Of a DNA stretch of 64,000 nt, positions 17,004 to 25,875 are shown in pieces. Made by a program: the position numbers and the translations under genes. Source of the stretch: JBEVJC01 sp040510375 (GTDB lineage: Bacteria > Bacteroidota > Bacteroidia > Chitinophagales > Chitinophagaceae); NCBI GenBank assembly GCA_040510375.1, contig JBEVJC010000022.1:186001-250000 (forward strand), written 5' to 3'. The stretch's first letter is position 1, and each line of letters starts with the position of its first letter. Below the pieces are notes generated by a model. That model searched no databases and was not told where the DNA came from. It saw nothing but the letters and a program-made list of their open reading frames with translations.

Positions 17004-18218
17004 ATGAAGGCTGTCCGCAAGATCATCAATGATCCCGTTTACGGATTCATTACGATCGATCATCCTCTTATCCTCCAGATTATTTCCCATCCATTTTACC
17101 AGCGTTTGCGGAATATTCACCAGATGGCATTTGCACACCTTGTTTATCCGGGCGCCATGCATTCGAGACTGCATCATTCACTGGGCGCATATCACCTGAT
17201 GTGTACCGCCCTGACAGAACTGAAAAACAAGGGCTTTGAGATTACAGCCGAAGAAGAACTCGGGGCAAAAATCGCGATCCTGTTGCATGATATTGGCCAC
17301 GGTCCCTTCTCACATGCACTGGAACACGAACTCGTTCCGGGTATCAGCCATGAATCCATCTCGGTCATGATTATGGAATCGCTCAATGAAGAATTTAATG
17401 GAAAACTGGAGACAGCCATCCGGATTTTCAAAAACAATTATCCCAAACATTTTTTGCACCAGCTTGTATCCGGGCAACTGGACGTGGACCGGATGGACTA
17501 CCTGAACCGTGACAGTTTTTTTACCGGAGTGGCAGAAGGAGTGATCGGGTACGACCGCATCATTAAAATGCTTACAGTGAAAGATGGCGAACTGATGGTA
17601 GAAGAGAAGGGAATTTATTCCATCGAAAAATTCCTGGTTTCCCGGAGACTGATGTACTGGCAGGTATATCTTCATAAAACCGTTATCGGCGCTGAAATGA
17701 TGCTGGTGAAAATCATCCGCCGTGCAAAGGAGATGATCGCCGCGGGACAGCCACTGGACGCGGCCTCGCAGGTTCTGGATAATATGCTGAAGAAACCGGG
17801 AGATTATGAGAATATCCGGAACAACCTTGTTGTATTCTGCCGGCTCGATGATCATGATATTATGTCGACCATCAAAAACTGGTGCTGGCATCCGGATTTA
17901 GTTCTCCGCCTGCTTTGCCGGGCAATGACCGACCGCCAGTTATATAAAACAACTCTGCAGGCCGAACCATTTGACGAAAAAACAGTGGAGGAAAAAAAAT
18001 TAACCATTGCCGCGCAGCTTGGGATCAGTCTGGCAGACACCAGTTATTTTGTCTTTACGGGAATCGCCAGTAATACTACGTACGATCCGCGTGACGAACG
18101 CATTAATATTCTTTTCAAGGATGGAACCGTAAAAGATATTTCAGAAGTTGATCACGCGCTCATCCAGCACAACCTCAACAGCACAGTCAAAAAACATTAC
18201 ATTTGTTATTGGAGATAA
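17004..18218 (+). CDS. HD-domain phosphohydrolase (dNTPase/SAMHD1-like)
   Basis: Predicted metal-dependent phosphohydrolase, related to dGTPases and SAMHD1; cytosolic. The 404 residues start at the ATG at 17004 (KIINDPVYGFITIDHPL, typical of this group). The N-terminal His motif HSRLHHSLG is followed by the HD pair in LLHDIGHGPFSHALEH (about 92-107), the downstream Asp in GQLDVDRMDYLNRDS, and a C-terminal helical region. Substrate cannot be told from sequence. It is transcribed away from porX, sharing a 183-base intergenic region. Its 3' end carries a TACATTTG box that may drive lpxD. Confidence 0.9.
   Translation: MKAVRKIINDPVYGFITIDHPLILQIISHPFYQRLRNIHQMAFAHLVYPGAMHSRLHHSLGAYHLMCTALTELKNKGFEITAEEELGAKIAILLHDIGHGPFSHALEHELVPGISHESISVMIMESLNEEFNGKLETAIRIFKNNYPKHFLHQLVSGQLDVDRMDYLNRDSFFTGVAEGVIGYDRIIKMLTVKDGELMVEEKGIYSIEKFLVSRRLMYWQVYLHKTVIGAEMMLVKIIRRAKEMIAAGQPLDAASQVLDNMLKKPGDYENIRNNLVVFCRLDDHDIMSTIKNWCWHPDLVLRLLCRAMTDRQLYKTTLQAEPFDEKTVEEKKLTIAAQLGISLADTSYFVFTGIASNTTYDPRDERINILFKDGTVKDISEVDHALIQHNLNSTVKKHYICYWR
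18198..18205 (+). promoter_or_regulatory. Putative lpxD -7 box inside the end of the HD gene
   Basis: TACATTTG, a full TAnnTTTG match, overlaps the last codons of the upstream gene. It would give a leader of about 65 bases to lpxD. There is no clear -33 element. Confidence 0.3.
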
Positions 18219-18275
18219 CAAGTTATTCCGGCCGGTAGTCCTGGGCCGCCTCCGTTCTAATTCCTAAACCCAAAA

Positions 18276-19328
18276 ATGATGACCTTTTCAGCTTCACAGA
18301 TTGCTTTGATTATAAACGGTAAACTCGAAGGCGACCCTTCCGCTGCGGTGGGTTCTTTTGGCAAGATCGAAGAAGCCAGGGCCGGACAACTCACCTTCCT
18401 GGCCAATCTCAAATATGAAGATTTCCTTTACACTACCCGCGCATCCATTATTATTATCCAGGAGGATTTCCAGCCAAAACAGGAACTGGATGCCACCCTT
18501 ATCCGAGTAAAAGATGCCTATACTGCATTTGCCACCCTGCTGGCCAAATACCAGGAGATCCAGCAGCAGCAACTTCGTGGAATCCAGCAGCCAAGTTATA
18601 TTGCGCCCACCGCCACTTACGGTGAAAATGTTTATATCGGTGCATTTGCCTATATCGGGGAAAATGTGAAGATCGGTAACAACAGTAAAATTTTCCCGCA
18701 TACCTATATCGGCGATAATGTAAATATCGGCGACCATACCGTTATCAATCCGGGAGTGAAAATCTATCACGACTGCGAACTCGGTAACTATGTAACCGTT
18801 CATGCGGGAACTGTAATCGGAAGTGATGGTTTTGGATTTGCACCACAACCGGATGGCTCATTTAAAAAAGTACCGCAGATCGGCAATGTGGTGGTGGAAG
18901 ACCATGTCGAGATTGGCAGCAACAGTACCATTGACCGCGCTACCATTGGTTCTACCATTGTCAGGACCGGAGCCAAACTGGATAACCTGATCCAGATTGC
19001 ACATAATGTAGAAATCGGAAGTAACAGTGTTATCGCTGCGCAGGCAGGTATCAGCGGCAGCACCAAGATCGGCCGTCATGTAATGATCGGCGGACAGGTA
19101 GGTATTGTTGGTCACCTGCAGATCGGGGATGGAGTAAAAATCAACGCCCAGAGTGGTGTTACCAAATCACTTGAAGATGGCAAAGCTGTTACCGGCTCAC
19201 CTGCTTTTGATTACACATCATCACTCCGTAGCCAGGCTGTAAGTCGCCGCCTGCCTGAACTGGAAAAGAAACTCAAGGAACTGGAAAGTCTTGTAAGGCA
19301 GTTATCGGCCGAGAAAGAAAATTCCTGA
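18276..19328 (+). CDS. lpxD: UDP-3-O-acylglucosamine N-acyltransferase
   Basis: Third step of lipid A synthesis: adds a 3-hydroxyacyl chain from acyl-ACP to the amino group of UDP-3-O-acyl-glucosamine. The 350 residues show the N-terminal uridine-binding domain (about 1-100), then a long run of hexapeptide repeats forming the left-handed beta helix. The catalytic His lies in LIQIAHNVEIG (about 242). A C-terminal coiled helix (LPELEKKLKELESLVRQL) ends the protein. Two adjacent ATG codons (18276, 18279) are possible starts. It is separated from lpxC by an inverted DUF1624 gene, breaking the usual lpxD-lpxC-lpxA order; lpxA is not in the window. Confidence 0.96.
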   Translation: MMTFSASQIALIINGKLEGDPSAAVGSFGKIEEARAGQLTFLANLKYEDFLYTTRASIIIIQEDFQPKQELDATLIRVKDAYTAFATLLAKYQEIQQQQLRGIQQPSYIAPTATYGENVYIGAFAYIGENVKIGNNSKIFPHTYIGDNVNIGDHTVINPGVKIYHDCELGNYVTVHAGTVIGSDGFGFAPQPDGSFKKVPQIGNVVVEDHVEIGSNSTIDRATIGSTIVRTGAKLDNLIQIAHNVEIGSNSVIAAQAGISGSTKIGRHVMIGGQVGIVGHLQIGDGVKINAQSGVTKSLEDGKAVTGSPAFDYTSSLRSQAVSRRLPELEKKLKELESLVRQLSAEKENS

Positions 19329-19403
19329 TAATTACCTTAACAGGTATTATCCCGAAAAAAACATAACCATAGTTTTGCCGTTATCCATCTGGCGGTACGG
19401 GCA

Positions 19404-20600
19404 TCACACATAACTAAGCCACCATTTATCATGCGTGGCTTTATAACGCATATACCATTTACAGGGGAAGTACATCAGGAACACAACCAGGATCCATACC
19501 AGGTATACCACGCCCAGGGAGAAGCCATAATTCGCCGGCCTGAACAGAAATGGGGAGCTGGCGTCAACGATCTCCCCCACACCATGTCCTGTTGCAAAAA
19601 ACAGGACTACGGTTATCAGGTGGATCAGGAAAAAATGCAGGACAAAATAAAAGAAGGGCACTCTTCCATACACACTCAGCACCGCGGGAATCTTTCCCCG
19701 CCATTGATCGGTGAGATAAAGTACAAGCAGCGCGGGTCCGATCGTCATACATAAAAACTGTAAAGAAGGCGGGTACTTGCTCAGGTTCAGGAAGGAAAGA
19801 AAAGTATAAATGGAATTCGGTTGAACCGTCCATGGTTGCGGTTCACCATATTGGTTCACCAGGCGGAGAAGGATAAAAAGTGCGGTGATCAGCAAACCCG
19901 CTACCAATAAGGTCTTCCTGCGTTTTTCAACGCTTGTTTGTTTCCCGAAAAATTTTCCGAACGCATAACCAAGGCAGATAACGCCGGTCCAGGGTAGTAT
20001 GGCATAGGCAATAATCACGAGACGTCCCTCTGCATACGGAACAACACTGCCACTGGTTGTCAGAAAAATATCCAGCAGGGTGCGGGTGACTGTACCGGGT
20101 TGCGGCAGTACAAGATAATTAACCAGGTCGTGCCCGAATACCAGCACGATGCCAATAACCGCTACCAGTTTATAACCTCCGCGGATCAGTATTCCAAGGA
20201 AGATCATGGCCCAGCCAATAACCCAGATAACACCCAGCAGGATCACTTCATACAGCGGATTGAAAGTCAGTATCAGGCTCATAATTACGATCTCGGCAAA
20301 GATCAGCCAGATACCACGTTTGATAAGGAAAGAGCTGAGTTCCTTTGTGGTTTTCCCCTGTCCGTGGAGATACGCCGACAGACCGGAAAGGAATACAAAA
20401 ACCGGTGCACAGAAATGGGTGATCCAGCGGGTAAAAAATAATGGTACTGTAGTAGTGGCCAGATCGGTGGGGCTGCCGGTGATCGCGGTTATATGGGTGA
20501 AGTCGCGCACATGGTCAAGCGCCATAATGATCATTACGATTCCACGAAGTATATCAACCGAAACAATCCGGTCGGTGCGGTACTGAAGGGAGCTTTTCAT
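19404..20600 (-). CDS. DUF1624 / heparan-alpha-glucosaminide acetyltransferase-like membrane protein
   Basis: Multi-spanning membrane protein related to HGSNAT and DUF1624 acyltransferases, which move an acyl group across the membrane to a sugar. The 398 residues have about ten TM segments. The signature start SVDILRGIVMIIMALDHVRDF (residues about 14-34) holds the conserved Arg and the Asp-His pair, and FFTRWITHFCAPVFVFLSG follows. Substrate unknown. It lies inverted between lpxD and lpxC and shares the intergenic region with lpxC. A role in sugar or lipid A modification is possible but is only an inference from position. Confidence 0.85.
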   Translation of the reverse strand: MKSSLQYRTDRIVSVDILRGIVMIIMALDHVRDFTHITAITGSPTDLATTTVPLFFTRWITHFCAPVFVFLSGLSAYLHGQGKTTKELSSFLIKRGIWLIFAEIVIMSLILTFNPLYEVILLGVIWVIGWAMIFLGILIRGGYKLVAVIGIVLVFGHDLVNYLVLPQPGTVTRTLLDIFLTTSGSVVPYAEGRLVIIAYAILPWTGVICLGYAFGKFFGKQTSVEKRRKTLLVAGLLITALFILLRLVNQYGEPQPWTVQPNSIYTFLSFLNLSKYPPSLQFLCMTIGPALLVLYLTDQWRGKIPAVLSVYGRVPFFYFVLHFFLIHLITVVLFFATGHGVGEIVDASSPFLFRPANYGFSLGVVYLVWILVVFLMYFPCKWYMRYKATHDKWWLSYV

Positions 20601-20651
20601 ATGAGTTGAAATTTATACCATTCCGGTCAATTCCACCAGCATCCTATCCAT

Positions 20652-20659
20652 TATCTTTG
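20652..20659 (+). promoter_or_regulatory. Putative lpxC -7 box
   Basis: TATCTTTG, the same octamer found before mfd and glyS, 25 bases before the ATG at 20685. The -33 region has no clear TTG. Confidence 0.4.
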
Positions 20660-20684
20660 CCCATCTATAAAAAACTTCGGAATA

Positions 20685-22085
20685 ATGAATTTTAATCCTG
20701 ACAAGCAACATACACTCAAGGAAGCGGTAAGTATCTCCGGAACAGGCCTGCACACCGGTATTATGGCGGACCTCACACTCAAACCGGCAAGTCCGGGTTT
20801 CGGCTTTCAATTCCAGCGGATCGACCTGCCCAACCAGCCGATTATCAAGGCCGACTGCGACCTGGTTACTGATACCAGCCGTGGCACCACACTTGAAGCC
20901 AACGGCGCCAGGGTGTCTACCGTAGAACATGTACTGGCTGCACTTGTAGGGATGCGTATCGATAATTGCCTGATCGGAATCAATGGCCCCGAAATGCCCA
21001 TCCTCGATGGCAGTGCACAACCCTTTGTTGAACTGATCGAGGAAGCCGGTATCGTTGAACAGGACGCTGCCAAGATCTGGTACAGCATCGACGAAAATAT
21101 CTATCATTACGATGAACAGAAACGCGTGGAAATGGTAGTGATGCCATCGATCGAATACCAGATCACTACGCTGATCGATTTCAATTCACCGGTACTGGGC
21201 ACACAACATGCGCAGCTTAAAAAAATGAGCGATTTCAAAGAAGAAATTGCCATGAGCCGCACCTTTGTTTTCCTGCACGAACTGGAAATGCTGCACGAAC
21301 ATAACCTGATCAAGGGCGGTGATGTAAACAACGCGATCGTGGTAGTGGACAAGGCCGTCACCGGACCGGAAATGGAACGCCTGAAAAAGATCTTCAAAAA
21401 AGAAAATATAGAAGTGAAGAGCGAGGGTTATCTCAATAACCTGGAACTCCGTTTTCCCAACGAACCCGCACGTCATAAACTGCTTGATATTGTTGGCGAC
21501 CTGGCACTGATCGGATATCCAATCAAGGGACGTATCATCGCCAACCGGCCTGGTCACAGTACCAATGTGGAATTTGCCAAAAAGATCAAACAGCATATCA
21601 AGAAGAACAGGCATACCAAGGACGTTCCGGTGTATGATCCAACGCAGCCGCCGGTATATGACCTTTCCTATATCGAAAAAAAACTACCCCACCGCTTCCC
21701 CTTCCTGCTGGTCGATAAAGTGATTGAACTGGACGATGCAAAGATCGTGGGTGTAAAAAATGTGACCTACAATGAATGGTTCTTCCAGGGCCATTTCCCG
21801 GGAAACCCGGTAATGCCGGGCGTTTTACAGATCGAAGCGCTGGCACAATGCGGAGGCATCCTGGCAATCAACCTGAGCGGTGAAGGAAATTATGACACTT
21901 ACTTCCTGAAAATAGATAACTGCAAATTCAAACAAATGGTCCGCCCCGGAGATACCATGCTCCTGAAAATGGAACTCGTAGCTCCCATCCGCAGGGGTAT
22001 CTGCGAAATGAAAGGAACCGTGTATGTAGGAGGAAAAGTGACCACGGAAGCCGACCTGGTAGCACAAATAGTAAAACGCCAGTAA
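20685..22085 (+). CDS. lpxC/fabZ: Bifunctional LpxC deacetylase / FabZ 3-hydroxyacyl-ACP dehydratase
   Basis: Fusion typical of Bacteroidota. Residues 1-300 are LpxC, the Zn enzyme that commits UDP-3-O-acyl-GlcNAc to lipid A. It shows SGTGLHTG, the zinc His in VSTVEHVLAALVG, PILDGSAQPFVE and the late PARHKLLDIVGDLAL. Residues about 320-466 are FabZ, which dehydrates 3-hydroxyacyl-ACP in fatty-acid synthesis, with LPHRFPFLLVDKV and the active-site HFPGNPVMPGVLQIEAL (about 369-385). The two activities compete for the same 3-hydroxyacyl-ACP pool, so the fusion may balance lipid A against phospholipid. It is a single transcription unit with its own TATCTTTG box. Confidence 0.97.
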   Translation: MNFNPDKQHTLKEAVSISGTGLHTGIMADLTLKPASPGFGFQFQRIDLPNQPIIKADCDLVTDTSRGTTLEANGARVSTVEHVLAALVGMRIDNCLIGINGPEMPILDGSAQPFVELIEEAGIVEQDAAKIWYSIDENIYHYDEQKRVEMVVMPSIEYQITTLIDFNSPVLGTQHAQLKKMSDFKEEIAMSRTFVFLHELEMLHEHNLIKGGDVNNAIVVVDKAVTGPEMERLKKIFKKENIEVKSEGYLNNLELRFPNEPARHKLLDIVGDLALIGYPIKGRIIANRPGHSTNVEFAKKIKQHIKKNRHTKDVPVYDPTQPPVYDLSYIEKKLPHRFPFLLVDKVIELDDAKIVGVKNVTYNEWFFQGHFPGNPVMPGVLQIEALAQCGGILAINLSGEGNYDTYFLKIDNCKFKQMVRPGDTMLLKMELVAPIRRGICEMKGTVYVGGKVTTEADLVAQIVKRQ

Positions 22086-22125
22086 GGGTATTATTTTATT
22101 TACGGACAGCTATCCGGCAAACGTG

Positions 22126-22143
22126 TTTTCCACGCCTGGAAAA
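22126..22143. repeat. Short inverted repeat after lpxC
   Basis: TTTTCCA-CGCC-TGGAAAA, perfect 7-bp arms and 4-base loop, 40 bases after the lpxC stop. It is followed by GG and not by a T-run, so a terminator role is weakly supported. Confidence 0.4.
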
Positions 22144-22210
22144 GGTTAAAAACGGGGTTAAAATGTGTAAAAAACAATGCCCGAACAGCCTTTATCAGCC
22201 TGTATTTCCG

Positions 22211-22218
22211 TAAATTTG
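22211..22218 (+). promoter_or_regulatory. Putative gyrB -7 box
   Basis: TAAATTTG, a full TAnnTTTG match. It would give a leader of about 40 bases to the ATG at 22265. The -33 region offers only TTTA at 22191. Confidence 0.42.
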
Positions 22219-22264
22219 CCAGTCTACCATTTTACTTTATTAACGACAGGATCCGGAGCTTCTT

Positions 22265-24244
22265 ATGAGCACAGAAATAACAGAACAATTACCGGTGGCA
22301 CCCGGTTCATATGGTGCCGACAGCATTCAGGTTTTAGAAGGGTTGGAAGCAGTTCGGAAACGACCAGCCATGTATATCGGGGATGTGGGTGTCAAAGGAC
22401 TCCATCACCTGGTTTATGAGGTTGTCGACAACTCGATCGATGAAGCCCTGGGCGGTTATGCAAAAAATATCTCGGTAACGATCCATGAAGACAACTCCAT
22501 TTCCGTAGAGGATGATGGTCGTGGGATCCCCACTGCCATGCACACAAAGGAAAAACGTTCTGCACTGGAAGTGGTGATGACGGTTCTTCATGCAGGAGGT
22601 AAATTCGATAAAGGTTCCTACAAGGTTTCAGGTGGTTTGCATGGTGTGGGTGTTAGTTGTGTGAATGCATTAAGCACCACGTTGCATGTAACCGTAAAAC
22701 GTGATGGCAAGGTCTACGAGCAGGAATACCATATCGGTGTTCCCGAATATCCGGTCCGCGAAATTGGCGTATCAGATAAAACGGGTACCAGGGTTCACTT
22801 CTGGCCCGATGGCAGCATTTTTATCACTACCGAATACAATCGTGATATCCTGGAAGGCCGCCTGCGTGAGCTTTCTTACCTCAATAAAAAAATCCGAATT
22901 ACGCTGACTGATCTTCGTGAAAAAGACGAAAGCGGTAAAGCATTCACCAAGGAATATTACAGCGAAGGCGGGATTGTTGAGTTTGTGGAAATGCTGGATA
23001 AGACGGCCGGCCGCAGTTCACTTATCCCGAACGTTCTGTTCGTGGAAGGACATGATGCCAATACCAATGTGGCCGTGGATGTGGCGCTGACCTATAACGA
23101 TTCCTATACCGAACATATTTATTCTTACGTAAATAATATCAATACCATTGAAGGCGGTACCCATGTGGCCGGCTTCCGTCGTGCACTTACAAGGGTTTTC
23201 AAAAGTTACGGCGACAAAAACGGTCTGTTTGAACGGGCCAAGGTAGAGATTGAGGGGGACGACTTCCGTGAAGGGCTGAGTGCCATCATTTCCGTGAAAG
23301 TACCCGAACCACAGTTTGAAGGACAAACCAAGACCAAACTGGGTAACAATGAGGTCAGCGGTGTGGTTGATTCCACTGTTTCCCGGATGATCGACAAATA
23401 CCTGGAAGAAAATCCAAAAGAAGCCAAAAGTATTATAAATAAAGTAATCCTGGCAGCGCAGGCAAGGGCCGCAGCCAGGAAGGCAAGGGAACTGGTTCAA
23501 CGCAAATCTGTACTTACGGGTGGCGGACTGCCGGGTAAACTGGCGGATTGTTCAGACCGTGATCCGGAAAGATGTGAGTTGTTCCTGGTTGAGGGAGACT
23601 CGGCGGGTGGTACAGCCAAACAGGGCCGCGACCGCAGCTTCCAGGCGATCCTTCCGCTCAGGGGTAAAATCCTGAACGTAGAAAAGGCAATGGAGCACAA
23701 GATTTATGAGAACGAGGAAATCCGCAATATGTACACGGCCCTTGGTGTGACCGTTGGTACAGCGGAAGATCCGAAAGCGCTGAACCTGGCAAAACTGCGT
23801 TACCATAAACTGATCATCATGACGGATGCCGATGTGGATGGATCACATATCGCTACCCTGATCCTGACCTTCATTTACCGGTATATGACCGAACTGGTGG
23901 AACAGGGATATGTGTATATCGCACAACCTCCATTGTATCTCGTTAAACGGGGTAAGGAACAGGCATATGCCTATAACGAGGTTCAACGCAAGGCCCTGAT
24001 CGAAAAGATCGGTGCAGGTAAGGAAGATTCAGTGAATATCCAGCGATATAAAGGTCTTGGGGAAATGAATGCTGACCAGCTTTGGGATACCACCATGAAT
24101 CCAGGCACCCGGACCCTCAAAAGGGTGACTATTGAAAGCGCAGCAGAAGCAGATATCGTGTTCAGTATGTTGATGGGAGATGAGGTAGCCCCAAGGCGCG
24201 AATTCATTGAAACTCACGCCAAATATGCGAAACTTGATATCTGA
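22265..24244 (+). CDS. gyrB: DNA gyrase subunit B
   Basis: ATPase subunit of gyrase, which introduces negative supercoils and is the target of aminocoumarins. The 659 residues (usual for the phylum) show the GHKL ATP site (EVVDNSIDEA, DDGRGIP, GGLHGVGVSCVNALS), the transducer domain, and the TOPRIM domain with EGDSAGGTAKQGRDR, PLRGKILNVEKA and DADVDGSHI. The C-terminal QRYKGLGEMN motif follows. The GyrB-type short length without an insert separates it from many ParE proteins. It is not next to dnaA, recF or gyrA. It is probably monocistronic; the next small gene has its own promoter. Confidence 0.96.
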   Translation: MSTEITEQLPVAPGSYGADSIQVLEGLEAVRKRPAMYIGDVGVKGLHHLVYEVVDNSIDEALGGYAKNISVTIHEDNSISVEDDGRGIPTAMHTKEKRSALEVVMTVLHAGGKFDKGSYKVSGGLHGVGVSCVNALSTTLHVTVKRDGKVYEQEYHIGVPEYPVREIGVSDKTGTRVHFWPDGSIFITTEYNRDILEGRLRELSYLNKKIRITLTDLREKDESGKAFTKEYYSEGGIVEFVEMLDKTAGRSSLIPNVLFVEGHDANTNVAVDVALTYNDSYTEHIYSYVNNINTIEGGTHVAGFRRALTRVFKSYGDKNGLFERAKVEIEGDDFREGLSAIISVKVPEPQFEGQTKTKLGNNEVSGVVDSTVSRMIDKYLEENPKEAKSIINKVILAAQARAAARKARELVQRKSVLTGGGLPGKLADCSDRDPERCELFLVEGDSAGGTAKQGRDRSFQAILPLRGKILNVEKAMEHKIYENEEIRNMYTALGVTVGTAEDPKALNLAKLRYHKLIIMTDADVDGSHIATLILTFIYRYMTELVEQGYVYIAQPPLYLVKRGKEQAYAYNEVQRKALIEKIGAGKEDSVNIQRYKGLGEMNADQLWDTTMNPGTRTLKRVTIESAAEADIVFSMLMGDEVAPRREFIETHAKYAKLDI

Positions 24245-24312
24245 CAGGGCTTAACGAACACTGGTGGAAAACTACCTGTAATCCATAAAGAGCTAAGTTT
24301 CACCAGTTTATT

Positions 24313-24343
24313 TTTGAAGAAGGGCATTATGGTCCTTAATTTG
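24313..24343 (+). promoter_or_regulatory. Promoter of the 67-residue protein gene
   Basis: TTTG (24313-24316), 19 bases, TTAATTTG (24336-24343). It gives a leader of about 60 bases to the ATG at 24413. Confidence 0.45.
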
Positions 24344-24412
24344 TTCTTTTAACCCGAAATAAGGTCTCAAATTGCTTAATTTCAGATATTACTAACGCAA
24401 AAAATAAAAACC

Positions 24413-24616
24413 ATGGCTGAAGTAACTCTTACCGCGTACAATGTAAAAACGAAAGAAAAAGGTGTACCGATGCATGATGCGGTCATCACCAAAACAGCCA
24501 AGGGCGCATACATGGCCCAGGGTAACGATGGCAAAGGCAATAAACTTACAACCTTACTGGGTGAGGAAAAAGCGTTGGCTGCCATTAAAGCCGGCATCGC
24601 CAAACAAGGTTGGTAA
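24413..24616 (+). CDS. Small conserved hypothetical protein, 67 residues
   Basis: I do not recognise a family. It is a soluble, Lys-rich, probably basic protein without signal or TM. A beta-like first half (AEVTLTAYNVKTKEKGVPMHDAVITKT) is followed by a short helix near the end (EEKALAAIKAGIAKQGW). It has its own promoter with good -33/-7 spacing and a strong terminator, so it looks like an independently expressed single gene, possibly abundant. The compact, self-contained unit makes it a real gene despite its size. Confidence 0.75.
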   Translation: MAEVTLTAYNVKTKEKGVPMHDAVITKTAKGAYMAQGNDGKGNKLTTLLGEEKALAAIKAGIAKQGW

Positions 24617-24641
24617 GACCAAAATAATTTATCAGACATCG

Positions 24642-24675
24642 GGCCGGCTCCATACATGGAGCTGGTCTTTTTTTT
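24642..24675 (+). terminator. Rho-independent terminator after the 67-residue protein gene
   Basis: 10-bp stem (GGCCGGCTCC / GGAGCTGGTC, all paired with two G-U), 6-base loop, then eight T. The T-run reaches the stop codon of the convergent gene. Confidence 0.92.
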
Positions 24676-25687
24676 ACCTGACCAGCACCATCGTGCCCTT
24701 TTTGGTGAACATGTTCTTCAACACGAAATCGTAGAACTCCGCATTAAAAACATAGACCCCGTTGGGCTGTTGTTTACCATTGAAGGAGCCATCCCAACCG
24801 GCAGAGGGATCCGTTGTCCGGAATACAACTTCACCGTTCCTGTTATAAATGACCAGGCGGAATGAAGTAACCGGACAAAAACACGCAGCCTTGTATTTAT
24901 CATTGTTCCCGTCGCTGTTGGGAGAAAATGCCGTGGGAAACTGGACGCAGTAGTCTTCGCATTCCACCGCAATAGTTGTATCGCTGTGCGACCCGCACAT
25001 ATTTGAAGCATACAATGAATAAGTACCGCGTGTTGGTGCAACTATTGAAACGCCCGTAGCGCCTGTACTCCAGAGGTAATCTGATTCTTTATCATCCACT
25101 ACCTGAATCGTTACTCCCGCAGTACCACAGGGAATGATAAATGCGTCGCCCAGATTAAAATCCGGTTTATCGATCACCTTCACCAGCATCGGTAACCGCG
25201 GACTCTCACAACCTTTGATGGTTTGCGAAAACCAGTAGGTAACCCGGCCTGTGTCGGCAGTGGATACCGGAGGCATTCCTGTACCAGGTACTCCACCAAT
25301 TGCAATGTCGTACCATTGAAGGTTTTCACCATTCACCGGTAACGTGAGCACAGGTTGTCCCTTACAAAGCTTTGCATTATAAATTTCAGGGGAAAGTAAA
25401 AACGAGTTGAATAAAACTGTGACGGTATCGGAAACGGCACAGTTGCCATCATCAATTGTAACCCATATTTTGCGGCTGGCATTCAGGTTTACTGAAGTGC
25501 CACCCTCGCCCGCGATGGACCACGAATAATTTGCCGCGGGAACAACGGGTGCTGAAAGTGTAAAGGAAGAACCCTGGCAAACCATGATGGTATCCTGGGA
25601 AAAAAGATCTGCCGGAACCGAACATTGCGCAAATGATCCAACACGAAAGGTAAGTGCCAGAAGTAACAGGATTATGGATTGTTTCAT
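24674..25687 (-). CDS. Secreted protein with T9SS type B (gliding-motility CHU_C) sorting domain
   Basis: Predicted extracellular or surface protein exported by the type IX system. The 337 residues start with a Sec signal peptide (about 1-20, LLLALTFRVGSFAQ). Ig/PKD-like beta repeats follow: GSSFTLSAPVV..YSWS and PVNGENLQWYD, motifs of the type seen in surface proteins of this phylum. The C-terminal type B domain (about 250-337) has FPTAFSPNSDGNNDKY, FRLVIYNRNGEVVF and GWDGSFNGKQQPNGVYVF. Several Cys in the repeats suggest disulfides. Function is otherwise unknown; it may be an adhesin or mucin-like component. Stop overlaps the T-run of the convergent gene's terminator. Confidence 0.88.
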   Translation of the reverse strand: MKQSIILLLLALTFRVGSFAQCSVPADLFSQDTIMVCQGSSFTLSAPVVPAANYSWSIAGEGGTSVNLNASRKIWVTIDDGNCAVSDTVTVLFNSFLLSPEIYNAKLCKGQPVLTLPVNGENLQWYDIAIGGVPGTGMPPVSTADTGRVTYWFSQTIKGCESPRLPMLVKVIDKPDFNLGDAFIIPCGTAGVTIQVVDDKESDYLWSTGATGVSIVAPTRGTYSLYASNMCGSHSDTTIAVECEDYCVQFPTAFSPNSDGNNDKYKAACFCPVTSFRLVIYNRNGEVVFRTTDPSAGWDGSFNGKQQPNGVYVFNAEFYDFVLKNMFTKKGTMVLVR

Positions 25688-25827
25688 TACGTCGGGGATG
25701 GTTTTTCTGCTCTTATAACGACCGACACCCCAACAATAATCTTACCAAAAGAAAAAAAGAGCGGATATCTTTCCCCATAACGGGGTTTTACGAAGGGTTT
25801 AAACCAGACAGCCCTTCCAGCCCATAG

Positions 25828-25857
25828 TTGCAACTTTCAACAGCGTTAATTACTTTC
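25828..25857 (+). promoter_or_regulatory. Promoter of the small membrane protein gene
   Basis: TTG (25828-25830), 19 bases, TTACTTTC (25850-25857), about 18 bases before the ATG at 25876. It also argues against the upstream in-frame TTG at 25828 as a start codon. Confidence 0.45.
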
Positions 25858-25875
25858 ACGCCTGAAATATTTTTT

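Noticed and set aside
17310..17891. Long open frame (193 codons) opposite the HD-domain gene
   Set aside because: Antisense shadow; no start signal or recognisable domain.
22120..22264. Possible replication origin near gyrB (TTTTCCACG and TTTTCCA repeat)
   Set aside because: Only a short inverted repeat is present; no consensus DnaA boxes cluster here and dnaA, dnaN and recF are not adjacent.
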